DNA from: Rothia nasimurium
GTDB lineage: Bacteria > Actinomycetota > Actinomycetes > Actinomycetales > Micrococcaceae
Direction: 5' to 3'
Assembly: GCF_004569295.1 (NCBI RefSeq)
Contig: NZ_SPQC01000012.1
Coordinates: forward strand, 1-58,825
DNA: 58,825 bases
Part shown: positions 35,701 through 43,469 of the stretch, one piece after another
How positions within the stretch are numbered: the stretch's first letter is position 1
How the letters are laid out: the number at the start of each line of letters is the position of its first letter
Made by a program: the position numbers and the translations under genes
Notes under the pieces: generated by a model
The model's database searches: none
What the model was told of the DNA's origin: nothing
The model's input: the letters and a program-made list of their open reading frames with translations, nothing else

Positions 35701-38674
35701 CTGAGACCCCCACATTTTTGACGCCCGTCAAGGCAGTGGAGAAACGCCCGGCGGCCCCGGCTGCCCCATCATAGTTGGTGCCGTTCATAGCCCCGCGTAT
35801 CTGGGCAAGGCCCAAGGCTGCCTGGCCTGCGTTGCGCCCGATAGGTCCGAACTCTCTGTTCATTAAGTGCAGGTGCCCGGTTGCAGTTTCAAAGGACGCA
35901 CCGTTACGCACTAGGCCAGACATGTGTTTCCAGCCATCGCCAAAAGCCCGAACCTTACCACTTGCCAGCCCGGCAGCTGACCCTAGGAGTGGGAACTGTG
36001 CACCCAGCCCAGCAATCACTGACCCGCCGCCAGCAGACCTGAGCTTACCCAGAGCAAAGGCCGTAGCGCCGATGGCTAGAGCGGTACCCTGCACCGGCCC
36101 GGGTAGTTCAGCGAACCACTTTAGGCCCTGGCCTAACCCCTCAGCGAGAATACCGGTGAAGACATGGGCAATGTCAAGGGCCTCAACTGCAAAATCAGCA
36201 AGAACTGGGATAGCGGCATTCATGCCGTCAGTGAGAGTTCCCATGTCTCCCCAAGCACGGAAGAAGGCATCAGCTATTTTCTGCCCGGCAAGAGCCAGCT
36301 GCCCGGCAGTGCTAGCGGCCTGCCCATAGGCATTGCCCATGTTCACAAACAGTGGCCCAGATTCTCGGGCGGCCTGGTTGATGTCGTGCATGAACTGGCC
36401 TGTACCTTCAAGGGCACTAGAACCAGTCAGCAGCTTACCCATGTGCCCTAGGATGATGCCTACAGTATCGCCGGTGGTACGCCCATAGTCTTCCCAGTAG
36501 CCGCTGGTGCGGATAATGGAGTCCATGAGTATGCCGAACCCATCGGCTGAGGACTTCGCCCCGTCTTTAGCGCCGCGGAAAATATCAGCCATACCACCTT
36601 GCCACAGGTCACTGTGCATGGTGGTGTCGATACGCTCCGCCCCTAGCGCGAAGGCCTCAAGGCCCCCGTACCCAGCGGTCTCAGCGGCCTGACCCACAGC
36701 AGAGAAAATACCCCAGGTGTGCTTGAGCGCCCCACCCAGGTAGGTTGCTTCCTCCCCGGCGCGGCGCAACCAAGCATCCAGGTTGCCGTTCTCTTTAGAA
36801 ACCCTAATGAAGTTTGCCCACTTGTTAGCCAAAATAGTGAGCTGGCCCCCTAGGTAGGGCAGGTGAGTTGAACCAACTGCCGCAATATCAAGCAGGGACT
36901 GGGTGAAAGGCTGGGCTGCGCCGGTAGCATTCTCAAGGCCCAGGCGGGCGTTCTCCAAGGAGAGCGACATATCCCCACTGTCATGCCAGGCGTTCAGCCC
37001 AGCAAGAGCACCAGAGAAAAAACGGCCCTGCGCTTCATAGGCATCCTCCCAGTAATCAGCGATAGGAGCTGTGGTCTCAGACATACGCGCCAGCTCACCC
37101 TGCACCTGAGTGAAGAACCGTTGCTTACCCGAGCGGTCCGCGGCCTTGAACATCTCCGCCAAGGCTTCCGCGGTATCAGCTGCTAGAGCGTTAATCTCAC
37201 GCAGAGCCTCAGTGTCCCCCGTAAGGGCACCGGTAAACTCCTTGACACCACGGGTAGAGACAGCCGCAGCCGTACCCACCGCCCCCAGGGCCGCCGGAAG
37301 AATCAGCACACCCTTACCCAAAGCCACCACATCACGGGTCATAGCTGCCAGCCCACCAGCACCAGCGGTAAGGGCTCCCACACCGGCGGTCAGAACGGTC
37401 AGCAACTTTCCACTACCAGTAGCTAACTTGTCCATGTTCTGGGCTGATAAACTCATGGCATCAGTAAATCGGCCTATGAACCCGAGTGCCCCCATAGAAC
37501 GGGCACCAAGAACAAACATATCCCGGTATTTGCTAGAGATATGGTCAATATCCTTATCCAGGGCCCCACCAGACTGTAGAAGGGACTGGACCCTGGTGAG
37601 GGAGTGGTCAAGGCGGGCGAAGATACGCACCGTACGAGTACGCTCTAAGGCAATGAGCTGTGATTCAGCTAGAGCCGTATCAGCCTCCACCCGCAGGCGT
37701 GCTACCTTATCCCGTGCAAAATCTTCTGCCGCCCACTGGCGCAACCCAGCGTACTGCGCATTATCTAGCTCTTTGGCCTGCCGAAGAATACGGTCAAGGG
37801 TCTGGGAGATAGATTCTTGCTCTCGACGCTGAGAAACCAGCAAGCCCCTCACCTGCTCAGCGCTGCCCACGTTAATAGTGTGCATGGCCTGAGCAAGCTC
37901 GAACTGTTCTTCCAGAATCTTAGTCTTACGAGCATAGACGCGTTCAGCGCTAGCAAGAGAATGTTGCTCCTGCTCAACGAGGGCTCCCATGTTCCGTTGA
38001 AGATTTTCCTGAGCCCTAGCACTTTTACGCACCTGGGCATGGTGCTGTTCGTGTGCAGCTTTCAGTTCTTCAACGGCTTTGGCCTGTTCCTGCACTGCGG
38101 CGGTTGCCCGCTTAAGGGCTCGCTCGTTTTTCTTTGAGTTATTCTCTGAGTAAGCAGCGGTTGCGGCGCTCAGCTTCTCTTGAGCCTCTAGAAGTTTCTG
38201 ACTCTGTTCTGCCAGGCTCTTCTGGGAGCGCTCTAGAGCGTTTTGGGCGCGGGTCAGGTCAGAGAGCTTTACCCGCCCCAGATTGTTGTACTTTCGAGTC
38301 AGCTCGTCCACACGGTCGCGGTGGGCGTTAATGGCCGCGTCTGCCTGCTCCGTATCAGCCCCGAGCTTCACTACAGTGTTCTGGAAGCGGTCAATCTCCC
38401 GCGCAACCCGGGACAAATCACGGCGCACCTGCGCATCGCTCAAACGAAGCCGCATATCAACAGTGGTCTCAGCAGAACGAGCAATACCCTGCACCTGGGC
38501 GCGCACCTTACCCTGTGAACCCCGAGCAACCTCAGGGGTTACAGGCACCTGCCCCTCTACACCACGTAGTTCTTGCATAACTTTACGGCGCGTTTCGGAA
38601 CGGAAACCGTCAGCGTCAGGGCGCACCTTTACCGCCACAGCACCGACCAGATTCAGATTAGCCAATAGGCCCAC
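32768..38674 (-). CDS. Tape measure protein
   Basis: The 1968-residue protein sets tail length and probably helps DNA ejection. At about 1.5 Angstrom per residue it predicts a tail near 0.3 micrometre. The N-terminus (about 80-360) is long coiled coil. Hydrophobic stretches near 455-490 and later (LGQGLKWFAELPGPVQGTAL, WGVAFAVAGAAVGIWAAEVA) could insert in membrane. Residues about 1354-1806 are tandem 30-residue repeats. The end has GFADGGMVNGAGVQTFASGG and YIPLAASKRERS, typical of siphovirus tape measures. It directly follows the frameshifted chaperone genes. Confidence 0.92.
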   Translation of the reverse strand: MGLLANLNLVGAVAVKVRPDADGFRSETRRKVMQELRGVEGQVPVTPEVARGSQGKVRAQVQGIARSAETTVDMRLRLSDAQVRRDLSRVAREIDRFQNTVVKLGADTEQADAAINAHRDRVDELTRKYNNLGRVKLSDLTRAQNALERSQKSLAEQSQKLLEAQEKLSAATAAYSENNSKKNERALKRATAAVQEQAKAVEELKAAHEQHHAQVRKSARAQENLQRNMGALVEQEQHSLASAERVYARKTKILEEQFELAQAMHTINVGSAEQVRGLLVSQRREQESISQTLDRILRQAKELDNAQYAGLRQWAAEDFARDKVARLRVEADTALAESQLIALERTRTVRIFARLDHSLTRVQSLLQSGGALDKDIDHISSKYRDMFVLGARSMGALGFIGRFTDAMSLSAQNMDKLATGSGKLLTVLTAGVGALTAGAGGLAAMTRDVVALGKGVLILPAALGAVGTAAAVSTRGVKEFTGALTGDTEALREINALAADTAEALAEMFKAADRSGKQRFFTQVQGELARMSETTAPIADYWEDAYEAQGRFFSGALAGLNAWHDSGDMSLSLENARLGLENATGAAQPFTQSLLDIAAVGSTHLPYLGGQLTILANKWANFIRVSKENGNLDAWLRRAGEEATYLGGALKHTWGIFSAVGQAAETAGYGGLEAFALGAERIDTTMHSDLWQGGMADIFRGAKDGAKSSADGFGILMDSIIRTSGYWEDYGRTTGDTVGIILGHMGKLLTGSSALEGTGQFMHDINQAARESGPLFVNMGNAYGQAASTAGQLALAGQKIADAFFRAWGDMGTLTDGMNAAIPVLADFAVEALDIAHVFTGILAEGLGQGLKWFAELPGPVQGTALAIGATAFALGKLRSAGGGSVIAGLGAQFPLLGSAAGLASGKVRAFGDGWKHMSGLVRNGASFETATGHLHLMNREFGPIGRNAGQAALGLAQIRGAMNGTNYDGAAGAAGRFSTALTGVKNVGVSGLRGALGGLTNFLGGPWGVAFAVAGAAVGIWAAEVAEAKQHTQALQGSLDEAGNVTMQTAEQLTRGFENYGTAVGNWFDKANEWTMNLLPGTEQIWTFEGAVKATGKTMADLGADVAASGGNWSDYRGALEEANRIIDENGALTEEQAISLFGSAEAAKITDAMFRDLRSEWDRHNDALKEAKRKHEEYARSMGTTTREAAALKKQQEVLNNEYSSTVQKAAAAKEVLDLINGSTRSFLGSLNTHEQALGSLGSAFSAVAEAGKGGVGAFQEYENALGKTSWRLDTTVSELAQLDSALSQSYDTALSHAQAVYDNAKAHDKNTTEAAAAANEVMALWRSSASEQLQQMGADAQQAESYLRDIAGEPWTVEVTFMGRAEDYMKAQAAVEKQGRVFDGKAFTAFLKANPDVASSAIEGMVKAGYNWSSSVFEASLLADGTDAQAVLNEVIERGRDFTDEERVAVLGGDNSAFLDAVVAAKVQGAEFDNAAWRAKVGLDAEEWYKISDKVLRDGEVLGSKTWVARMDLENPGFAEKFYAAEANLQGLTGQDWVAHVSSNVDEVRESQSKLLESLTAMNGTVSEVTVVSNAATEAAVLAAYDMLRQGMNGEEIRQALRLDSEEWNTIVNALPGNWEDKKTQVEQNPVIFNANSDPVAEKMAQVGSSLAQFSVEARGTATLDGDNTPFQEKKAAAEAEGQKHNAATYTATLAGNEAPFIGAKGSADGIGGLFNSSTFTAVLAGNSGPFSLAKGAMDILGGVFNSSTFTATLSGNNGPAARAVGQAQQGGEGWNRSTYTATLNARDNASGTISSLVNAARGFSGTFTATFRAVASKLGFADGGMVNGAGVQTFASGGFSENHQAMIARPSYPFRVWAEPETGGEAYIPLAASKRERSTRILSEVAHRFGYTINQYRDGGVTPAGGGVTGIDSEALGRAVALAIEPALSSIEAMNVPVQLVLNLDGRAVHSELQMLNLKYGAKF
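33257..34615 (-). repeat. Thirteen to fourteen 30-residue tandem repeats inside the tape measure gene
   Basis: Each unit has an aromatic residue near position 1, another at 6, then xAxL or xAxV: for example FDGKAFTAFL, WSSSVFEASL, FDNAAWRAKV, LGSKTWVARM, LTGQDWVAHV, HNAATYTATL, FNSSTFTAVL, FNSSTFTATL, WNRSTYTATL. Spacing is exactly 30 residues across almost the whole block; one unit is 33. Two units are also near-identical in DNA (33419-33446 and 33509-33536, 90 nt apart), which suggests recent duplication. Confidence 0.85.
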
Positions 38675-38701
38675 CCCTCCCAGGGAGTACGTAGAAAATG
38701 T

Positions 38702-39582
38702 TTAGGTATAAGCTCCCATCAGGAAGCTCTTCAAGTCAGAGAGCGAAGAAAAGGTATTTGATTCCTTCTCAGGCTCCAGCGCCCCTGTTATCGCGGTGGG
38801 GCCGATAGGCTTGTAGTCCTCAGCTGGTGCCTGCGAGACTGTCCCGCGTAGGGCTGTACCTAGATTCACCGCATTCGCTATCTGAGCCAGGAGCATGTTG
38901 GTATGCCCCCACAGGTAGGAGTCATCAACGAGAGCGTCGAATTCTTTTTCATCAGCGGTGCGGGTATCTTCTACCTCGTCTGCACCCTGGGCCTGCTTCA
39001 AGGTTGCGTGCCAGTGCGCCATGAACATGCAGTCCTCAGGCAGGCCAGAAAGCAGGGTCAGCACGTGTGAGGGAGTAGCCGGTATATCCCCTCGCAACCA
39101 AGCGGTTAGGTCAAACCCGTAGACCCTCAGCAGGTCTGCATAGGCGTGACCGTCTCGCCCTTCTAAGAGTTCTGCGAGGGCGTAGCTTCCCCCGAGGACA
39201 GGTCATAGTGCTCGTGGTAGGTGTTCAGAACCTTCTGCCACAGCGCGAAGTCCAGGCCAACGCTCTTGCGGAAAGCGTCAAAGTCTTTAGTGCTCTCGCT
39301 CAACTGACGCATGACCGTAACGATACGTTCACTCACATAGTCGTATACATCTTGGGTGGACTCAGCGATACGGTTCTCTTCTTCGGCGCTAATACGACCG
39401 GAATAGAGGCGGGAGAGGAAGAGAGCAAGGTCGCTATAAGCAGCGCGGGTCTTCTTATCTGCCCGTAACCAATACTTGAACTTCAGTTCTTTGGGGTCGG
39501 CGCTGTCGCCCCAGGTGATAGACCAGCTTCCAAAGGTCTTATTGAGGTCTTCTTGCAGGATATTAATATTCAGGTGAGCCAT
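38702..39582 (-). CDS. Tail assembly chaperone gpGT, made by -1 frameshifting
   Basis: Ribosomes that slip at GGGGGAA (39187-39193) continue in the -1 frame through ...SSGGSYALAELLEGRDGHAYADLL and on to the stop at 38702, giving about 293 residues. The downstream frame has no good start of its own: the nearest is a TTG inside TAWLRGDIP. YALAELLEGRDGHAYA and DLLRVYGFDL match the T-part seen in actinobacterial siphoviruses. The fusion should bind the tape measure and recruit tail-tube subunits, as in phage lambda. The T-part contains ADEKEFDALVDDSYLWGH. Confidence 0.88.
39163..39582 (-). CDS. Tail assembly chaperone gpG
   Basis: The 139-residue product read without frameshifting. It begins MAHLNINILQEDLNKTFGSW and is mostly helical, ending LSSGEATPSQNS. 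It lies between the tail-tube gene and the tape measure, the fixed place of gpG. It should be made in large excess over gpGT. The slippery heptamer lies eight codons before its stop, the expected geometry. Confidence 0.88.
   Translation of the reverse strand: MAHLNINILQEDLNKTFGSWSITWGDSADPKELKFKYWLRADKKTRAAYSDLALFLSRLYSGRISAEEENRIAESTQDVYDYVSERIVTVMRQLSESTKDFDAFRKSVGLDFALWQKVLNTYHEHYDLSSGEATPSQNS
39187..39193 (-). other. Programmed -1 frameshift site GGGGGAA
   Basis: In the gpG frame the codons are TCG GGG GAA. Slippage by -1 re-pairs them as GGG GGA and continues AGC TAC GCC CTC GCA GAA. The heptamer GGGGGAA is a known slippery sequence of tail chaperone genes in actinobacteriophages. Confidence 0.88.
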
Positions 39583-39631
39583 AAACGCTTCTCTTCCTCA
39601 TTCGTACTTGCGTGCTGTTCGTTAAATAGAT

Positions 39632-39673
39632 TGGTGCCAGAGCGAAACAGTGGAATGCTTCACTCTGGCACCA
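39632..39673 (-). terminator. Hairpin downstream of the major tail protein gene
   Basis: TGGTGCCAGAG (39632-39642) pairs perfectly with CTCTGGCACCA (39663-39673). No long T-run follows on the minus strand. It probably attenuates or protects the abundant tail-tube mRNA before gpG. Confidence 0.65.
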
Positions 39674-39699
39674 TCATGTATGTATGCGGTGTCCCCTGG

Positions 39700-40239
39700 T
39701 TAGGATCCGACCACCATAATGTGCTCTTCACCTTCTGGCTTCTGCGGGGTAAAGACCACAGGCAGTTCAGTCAAGGAGGTGGTGTTAGTGATACCGGGAG
39801 CAGTCTCACCAATAGCAGAGCAACGCTTAGCGTAGAAGAACAGCTTCTCATTGCCGTCCTCAAACACGGCCACCCAAGACCCACGGGATACGTGGGAGGT
39901 TTCGGGGATGAATACCTTGCCTTCTTCGACCTTGGCGTTACCACCGAAAGCTAGCTTGAGGATAACGTCATCCCACTGGTGGAACTTCACGGTATAGGAA
40001 TAGGACTTAGCGGCAACATCAACACGTAGGTTCTTGTCCTGGAGAGAACCTAGGGTGGAGCGTTCACCGCCTTCAGTGTTACCGACCATGATATCTTCAA
40101 GAGAGGTGTGGCCTAAGTTGGCAAACCCGGCGTCTTCTAGTGCCTTGCGGGTGACGGTGGCAGGGAGTTCTTTGGTCCCAGTTTCGTCCCAGAAGAAATA
40201 GCCGGTTGAAATTTTACGGACTTTAGTGCTATCAAGCAT
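39700..40239 (-). CDS. Major tail protein (tail tube)
   Basis: A 179-residue protein placed just upstream of the gpG/gpGT genes, as in nearly all siphoviruses. It begins MLDSTKVRKISTGYFFWDET, contains GFANLGHTSLEDI, YSYTVKFHQWDDVILKLAFG and VSRGSWVAVFEDGNEKLFFY, and ends QKPEGEEHIMVVGS. The fold is expected to be a beta-barrel that stacks as hexameric rings. A second related gene lies downstream of the tape measure. A strong hairpin follows the stop. Confidence 0.85.
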   Translation of the reverse strand: MLDSTKVRKISTGYFFWDETGTKELPATVTRKALEDAGFANLGHTSLEDIMVGNTEGGERSTLGSLQDKNLRVDVAAKSYSYTVKFHQWDDVILKLAFGGNAKVEEGKVFIPETSHVSRGSWVAVFEDGNEKLFFYAKRCSAIGETAPGITNTTSLTELPVVFTPQKPEGEEHIMVVGS

Positions 40240-40259
40240 GAATCAATGCTCCTTTTATA

Positions 40260-40859
40260 CTATGGGCCGGGTATAAGATACGGGTTTTTCGTATCCTTAT
40301 CCGGCCGTATCAGTAATGAAAAATTCTGTTCATACCGCACCGCTTCCTTAGGTAGGGATGGGTACTGAACAATGTTGGTTGCTGTTTGAAAATCAGAGAC
40401 CCGCACCGGATCAACAAAGGCCCGCACCCCCGCTATGTGCCCGCACCCAGGGACAACGACCTGGTCCTGCCAGGCCCCCAAGATGACGTGCTGGGCAGCT
40501 TCGATAAGATACGCAGCCTGCTTCTCTGCCTCCAGACCAATAGCGATAGCTGAGACGCTAACCTTAACCGAACGGATAAACCTGTTATCATCCGGATAAA
40601 TACCGTTGGTCGCGTTGGCCCTAGTGGAGCGAGCAATAATCAACGGCAACCCCAGGCCCTCGTAGTGTTCGGTATGAACATTCACGCCCTGCGGCTCAAA
40701 GGCCGGCTTAAGAAGACCCATGAGTAGCTCTTCCACAGGAGCGAACACCGGGTAGATGGTAGGGACCGGCGCTGAGGTTGCGTCAGGGATGAGGTCATCA
40801 TCGTATAGCTCTTCAGGATCAACCACCGGGGGTTGTTCCCGTTTATAGTGATAGACCAT
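40260..40859 (-). CDS. Tail terminator-like protein
   Basis: A 199-residue protein between the connector genes and the tail-tube gene, the usual place of the tail terminator. It includes PTIYPVFAPVEELLMGLLKP, a middle part with SVKVSVSAIAIGLEAEKQAA, and a C-terminus RYEQNFSLLIRPDKDTKNPY. The alternating helix/strand order fits the terminator fold, but there is no motif that proves it. It starts with MVYHYKREQPPV. Confidence 0.6.
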   Translation of the reverse strand: MVYHYKREQPPVVDPEELYDDDLIPDATSAPVPTIYPVFAPVEELLMGLLKPAFEPQGVNVHTEHYEGLGLPLIIARSTRANATNGIYPDDNRFIRSVKVSVSAIAIGLEAEKQAAYLIEAAQHVILGAWQDQVVVPGCGHIAGVRAFVDPVRVSDFQTATNIVQYPSLPKEAVRYEQNFSLLIRPDKDTKNPYLIPGP

Positions 40860-40868
40860 TGCCTCCTC

Positions 40869-41213
40869 CTACCGTCTAAATCGTTGAGCTAGGGCATCAT
40901 GTAGAACCCTGTGCCGCATTTCGATACCTGCCGCTGCGGCCTTACGTTCTTCGGGGGAAGCCCCAGGAGTGTTATCTTGAAGCACGACGTACTGGTCTAG
41001 CTCACCTTGAGTGACATACACGTCCGAGGTGCCTGTCCTCTGCTGTGGGCGTGTATCAAGGAGCAAGTCGGCTATCGTCCCAATCTTTTGCGCCTCAGTG
41101 CGTACTGCCGCGCGTACACCAGGTAGGTGCGAGACAATATCTCCTACTGATCCGGCCCCGTAGTGGGGGCGCGGTGCACCGGAGTTATCAATAAATCCGA
41201 GCCACTTAGCCAC
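40869..41213 (-). CDS. Tail-completion / HK97 gp10-like protein (DUF5403-like)
   Basis: A 114-residue protein, HLPGVRAAVRTEAQKIGTIA followed by DVYVTQGELDQYVVLQDN. This resembles the DUF5403 proteins of actinobacteriophages, which sit in the connector cluster and are thought to be gp10-like neck or tail-completion proteins. The family assignment is from memory. The ATG overlaps the upstream stop by 8 nt. It is rich in Ala and Arg. Confidence 0.55.
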   Translation of the reverse strand: MAKWLGFIDNSGAPRPHYGAGSVGDIVSHLPGVRAAVRTEAQKIGTIADLLLDTRPQQRTGTSDVYVTQGELDQYVVLQDNTPGASPEERKAAAAGIEMRHRVLHDALAQRFRR

Positions 41214-41571
41214 CTTGGGGCTCCTCCCCTAGACGGTTGCGTGACCTGATTTTGAACTCCCAGTGGCGAATAGCACGTGAACCTCCGGTAGAAAGATGGG
41301 GCGGGGTAACAATATCCCACTCTTCGCCGCGGAAAACGACCCGGGCGTACGCGCCACCGCGCATATGCCGGGTTGAGAGCCGTAGGTTGTGAATAGAGAC
41401 CTGTCCTATCAAGTCGCTAGCGACCATACGCTCTTCCGTGACCGTCACTCGGATAACCTCAGGTGTTTTGCCCGGGCGTAAGGAGAAACTACCCTGACGA
41501 TTACGTACTCGCACCTCGGGGTAAATCTCGCAGATTTCTTCTCCCCGGTCTAATAGCTTTGTTCTAGGCAT
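41206..41571 (-). CDS. Head-tail joining protein (stopper-like)
   Basis: A 121-residue protein with many short beta-strands: CEIYPEVRVRNRQGSFSL, PEVIRVTVTEERMVASD, ARVVFRGEEWDIVTPPHLS and TRHMRGGAYA. This pattern and place fit head-closure (stopper) proteins. It lies 9 nt downstream of the connector gene and overlaps the next gene by 8 nt. No motif proves the assignment. Confidence 0.55.
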   Translation of the reverse strand: MPRTKLLDRGEEICEIYPEVRVRNRQGSFSLRPGKTPEVIRVTVTEERMVASDLIGQVSIHNLRLSTRHMRGGAYARVVFRGEEWDIVTPPHLSTGGSRAIRHWEFKIRSRNRLGEEPQGG

Positions 41572-41580
41572 CCGGCACCG

Positions 41581-42117
41581 TCACTTCCCGCGCCCCTGAT
41601 ATGGAACCAGGCCCCGGTATTCATCACCTGGGGCATACGGTATCGGATAAGGGTAACCAATAGGCACAGAGCCATCGTGTTGTCCCCATGCCCCGGAGAA
41701 TCTTTCACGAGAGCGTGGGATAGGCATGTCCGGGTTTGAGATAGGAACTGAGCGGAGCGCCCCGCGCATGAGCTTCTTGCCGGCGGCGTCCTCCAGTCGG
41801 TCAATCTCAGCAGGGGTCAAATAAGCGCCCTGTGCAAAAGCTTTATCTCGCTCCAGCGAAGCGGCATCAGCGCGCTCTGACACGAACCCGCCTAGGTTCA
41901 TGTATAGGCGGGCGGATGCCTCAATGAGAACCTGGTGAGCAACCGGGGGCATATTGTCTATACCCCACATTGGTGAGCCATGGTACTGCACCAGAACAAG
42001 GACGGAAGCCAGGGCCTGCCGGGCTTCTGCTACATCCTGGTCAGTTACGATAGGTTCACCAGCGCGGGCAGCTAGCTGTTGCAGATATGTTTCAGGGAAA
42101 ATGCTAGGATCAACCAC
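41581..42117 (-). CDS. Head-tail connector / adaptor protein
   Basis: This 178-residue protein directly follows the major capsid gene. The first 100 residues are mostly helical (ETYLQQLAARAGEPIVTDQD, VAEARQALASVLVLV, AHQVLIEASARLYMN), as in gp6/gp15-type adaptors that bind the portal. The C-terminal part is Pro- and Tyr-rich. It probably forms the first ring under the portal. Confidence 0.65.
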   Translation of the reverse strand: MVDPSIFPETYLQQLAARAGEPIVTDQDVAEARQALASVLVLVQYHGSPMWGIDNMPPVAHQVLIEASARLYMNLGGFVSERADAASLERDKAFAQGAYLTPAEIDRLEDAAGKKLMRGALRSVPISNPDMPIPRSRERFSGAWGQHDGSVPIGYPYPIPYAPGDEYRGLVPYQGRGK

Positions 42118-42159
42118 TACTATCTACTCCTTCTTTGCTCTCTTACCAGTGCGGTACTC

Positions 42160-43401
42160 TTAGCCGCCCTGGGGAGCCGAATCGTCCGTTGCCTTCTTGC
42201 GGCCACGCGCCGGTACACTGCGGATACCATCCTCGATACCCAGCTCAGCGACAGCGTTTTCTTTAACCTTGCCGGTGGCAACATTCTGGTAAGTCTGGTC
42301 AAGGAAGACAGTGGTAGAGGTCGCCTCAATACGCTCATTCTTGAAGAGCTTAGCGAGGTAAGAGTCAGCCTCAGCTCCCTTGCCAGTACCAGTGCCAGAG
42401 CCGGGGGTTACATCGGTACCCTTGCCCAGAATAAGCTTGGCACCGCGGATAAAGTAGGTTTCTTCGGAGATGTGCAGCTGGTTTTCGGTATCACGTACAC
42501 CGGCAAAGTCCTGCGCGTAGTTGAACGCGGTGTAAGAGTTCAGAATAGAACGGCCCTGGAGGTACCCAGGGTCATAATCCAGGATATGAGTCATCGCCAG
42601 GTTGCCCACAGTCGTCTGATAGGCGTTGACCAGACCAGGCATGATGCCAGGGGCAGCAGACCACTGGAGGAAAGCGTCCTTGGTGTACAGGTAAAGTTCA
42701 TCCGGGTTGATGGTCAAGTCTTCGACGATAGTGACACCGGCGTAGGTGCCGATGGTCATCTGGCTAAAGGCGTCTTCATCACCGGTGCCAGTGTGTAGGG
42801 CAAGCTTCTGGTTCTTGCGCAGTTCAGTAGCCCAGTTGGAGCCTGCAACAGCATAGATGGAGGTGCCGGTCAGAGGTGAGCCCATGCGCGCCAGGGCGTT
42901 CTTAGCATCCACAATCTCGTTGGCAATCAAGTCACGGCCTAGAGCAATCTGTTCTTTGATTTTGGTGGGGGTGATGTCTACGTACTTCACGTACTCATAA
43001 GGTGCGTTCTGCACGAGCTGGCCTGCGCGCAGTTCGAAGGCTTCGGCCATGGCCTTGCCCTGGTCGACGAGTAGTTCACCCCAAGAACCTTCAAGGTCGA
43101 AGTCGAAGACTTCCTGGCGCAAGCTGGTGGCCTGGTACATGCGGTTGGTGTCAACCTTTAGCTGTACAACGGTTTCGCTCACGTGGTCAGCCTTGATGGG
43201 CTGGGCACGGTCGTTGTACAGGGCATACTCTCGAACGTGCAGGGGTGAGCGTACGCGCATGTTGACCACGTCTCCATGTCGACCGGTGAACTTATCATCG
43301 GCCATGCGGGTGAATGTATTTGAGACTACTAGCGCCTGGTGGGTTGCGGCCTGTGCCAGTGCTAGGGAGCGGTTGTCAATAATCTGGTTGTCGTAAGTCA
43401 T
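42160..43401 (-). CDS. Major capsid protein (P22 coat-like)
   Basis: The 413-residue protein from the ATG at 43401 (MTYDNQIIDN, with GAAAGGG upstream) has the P22 gp5-type pattern. It has LALAQAATHQALVVSNTFTR, GDVVNMRVRSPLHVREY and PIKADHVSETVVQLKVDTNR in the first 90 residues. ALARMGSPLTGTSIYAVAGS and the GTYAGVTIVEDL region follow. A separate scaffold gene lies just upstream, as expected for coat proteins of this type that lack an N-terminal delta domain. A GTG two codons upstream is possible but less likely. Confidence 0.85.
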   Translation of the reverse strand: MTYDNQIIDNRSLALAQAATHQALVVSNTFTRMADDKFTGRHGDVVNMRVRSPLHVREYALYNDRAQPIKADHVSETVVQLKVDTNRMYQATSLRQEVFDFDLEGSWGELLVDQGKAMAEAFELRAGQLVQNAPYEYVKYVDITPTKIKEQIALGRDLIANEIVDAKNALARMGSPLTGTSIYAVAGSNWATELRKNQKLALHTGTGDEDAFSQMTIGTYAGVTIVEDLTINPDELYLYTKDAFLQWSAAPGIMPGLVNAYQTTVGNLAMTHILDYDPGYLQGRSILNSYTAFNYAQDFAGVRDTENQLHISEETYFIRGAKLILGKGTDVTPGSGTGTGKGAEADSYLAKLFKNERIEATSTTVFLDQTYQNVATGKVKENAVAELGIEDGIRSVPARGRKKATDDSAPQGG

Positions 43402-43440
43402 CGACACACCCTTTCAAAAATGTAATGGTGATATAAAAAT

Positions 43441-43469
43441 GCCAAGAAGCAAGAGACTTACTTCTTGGC
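43441..43469 (-). terminator. Terminator-like hairpin at the end of the scaffold gene
   Basis: GCCAAGAAG (43441-43449) pairs with CTTCTTGGC (43461-43469), and on the minus strand ATTTTTAT follows. It overlaps the scaffold stop codon and lies before the capsid gene, so it might attenuate or stabilise mRNA to set their ratio. Confidence 0.6.
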
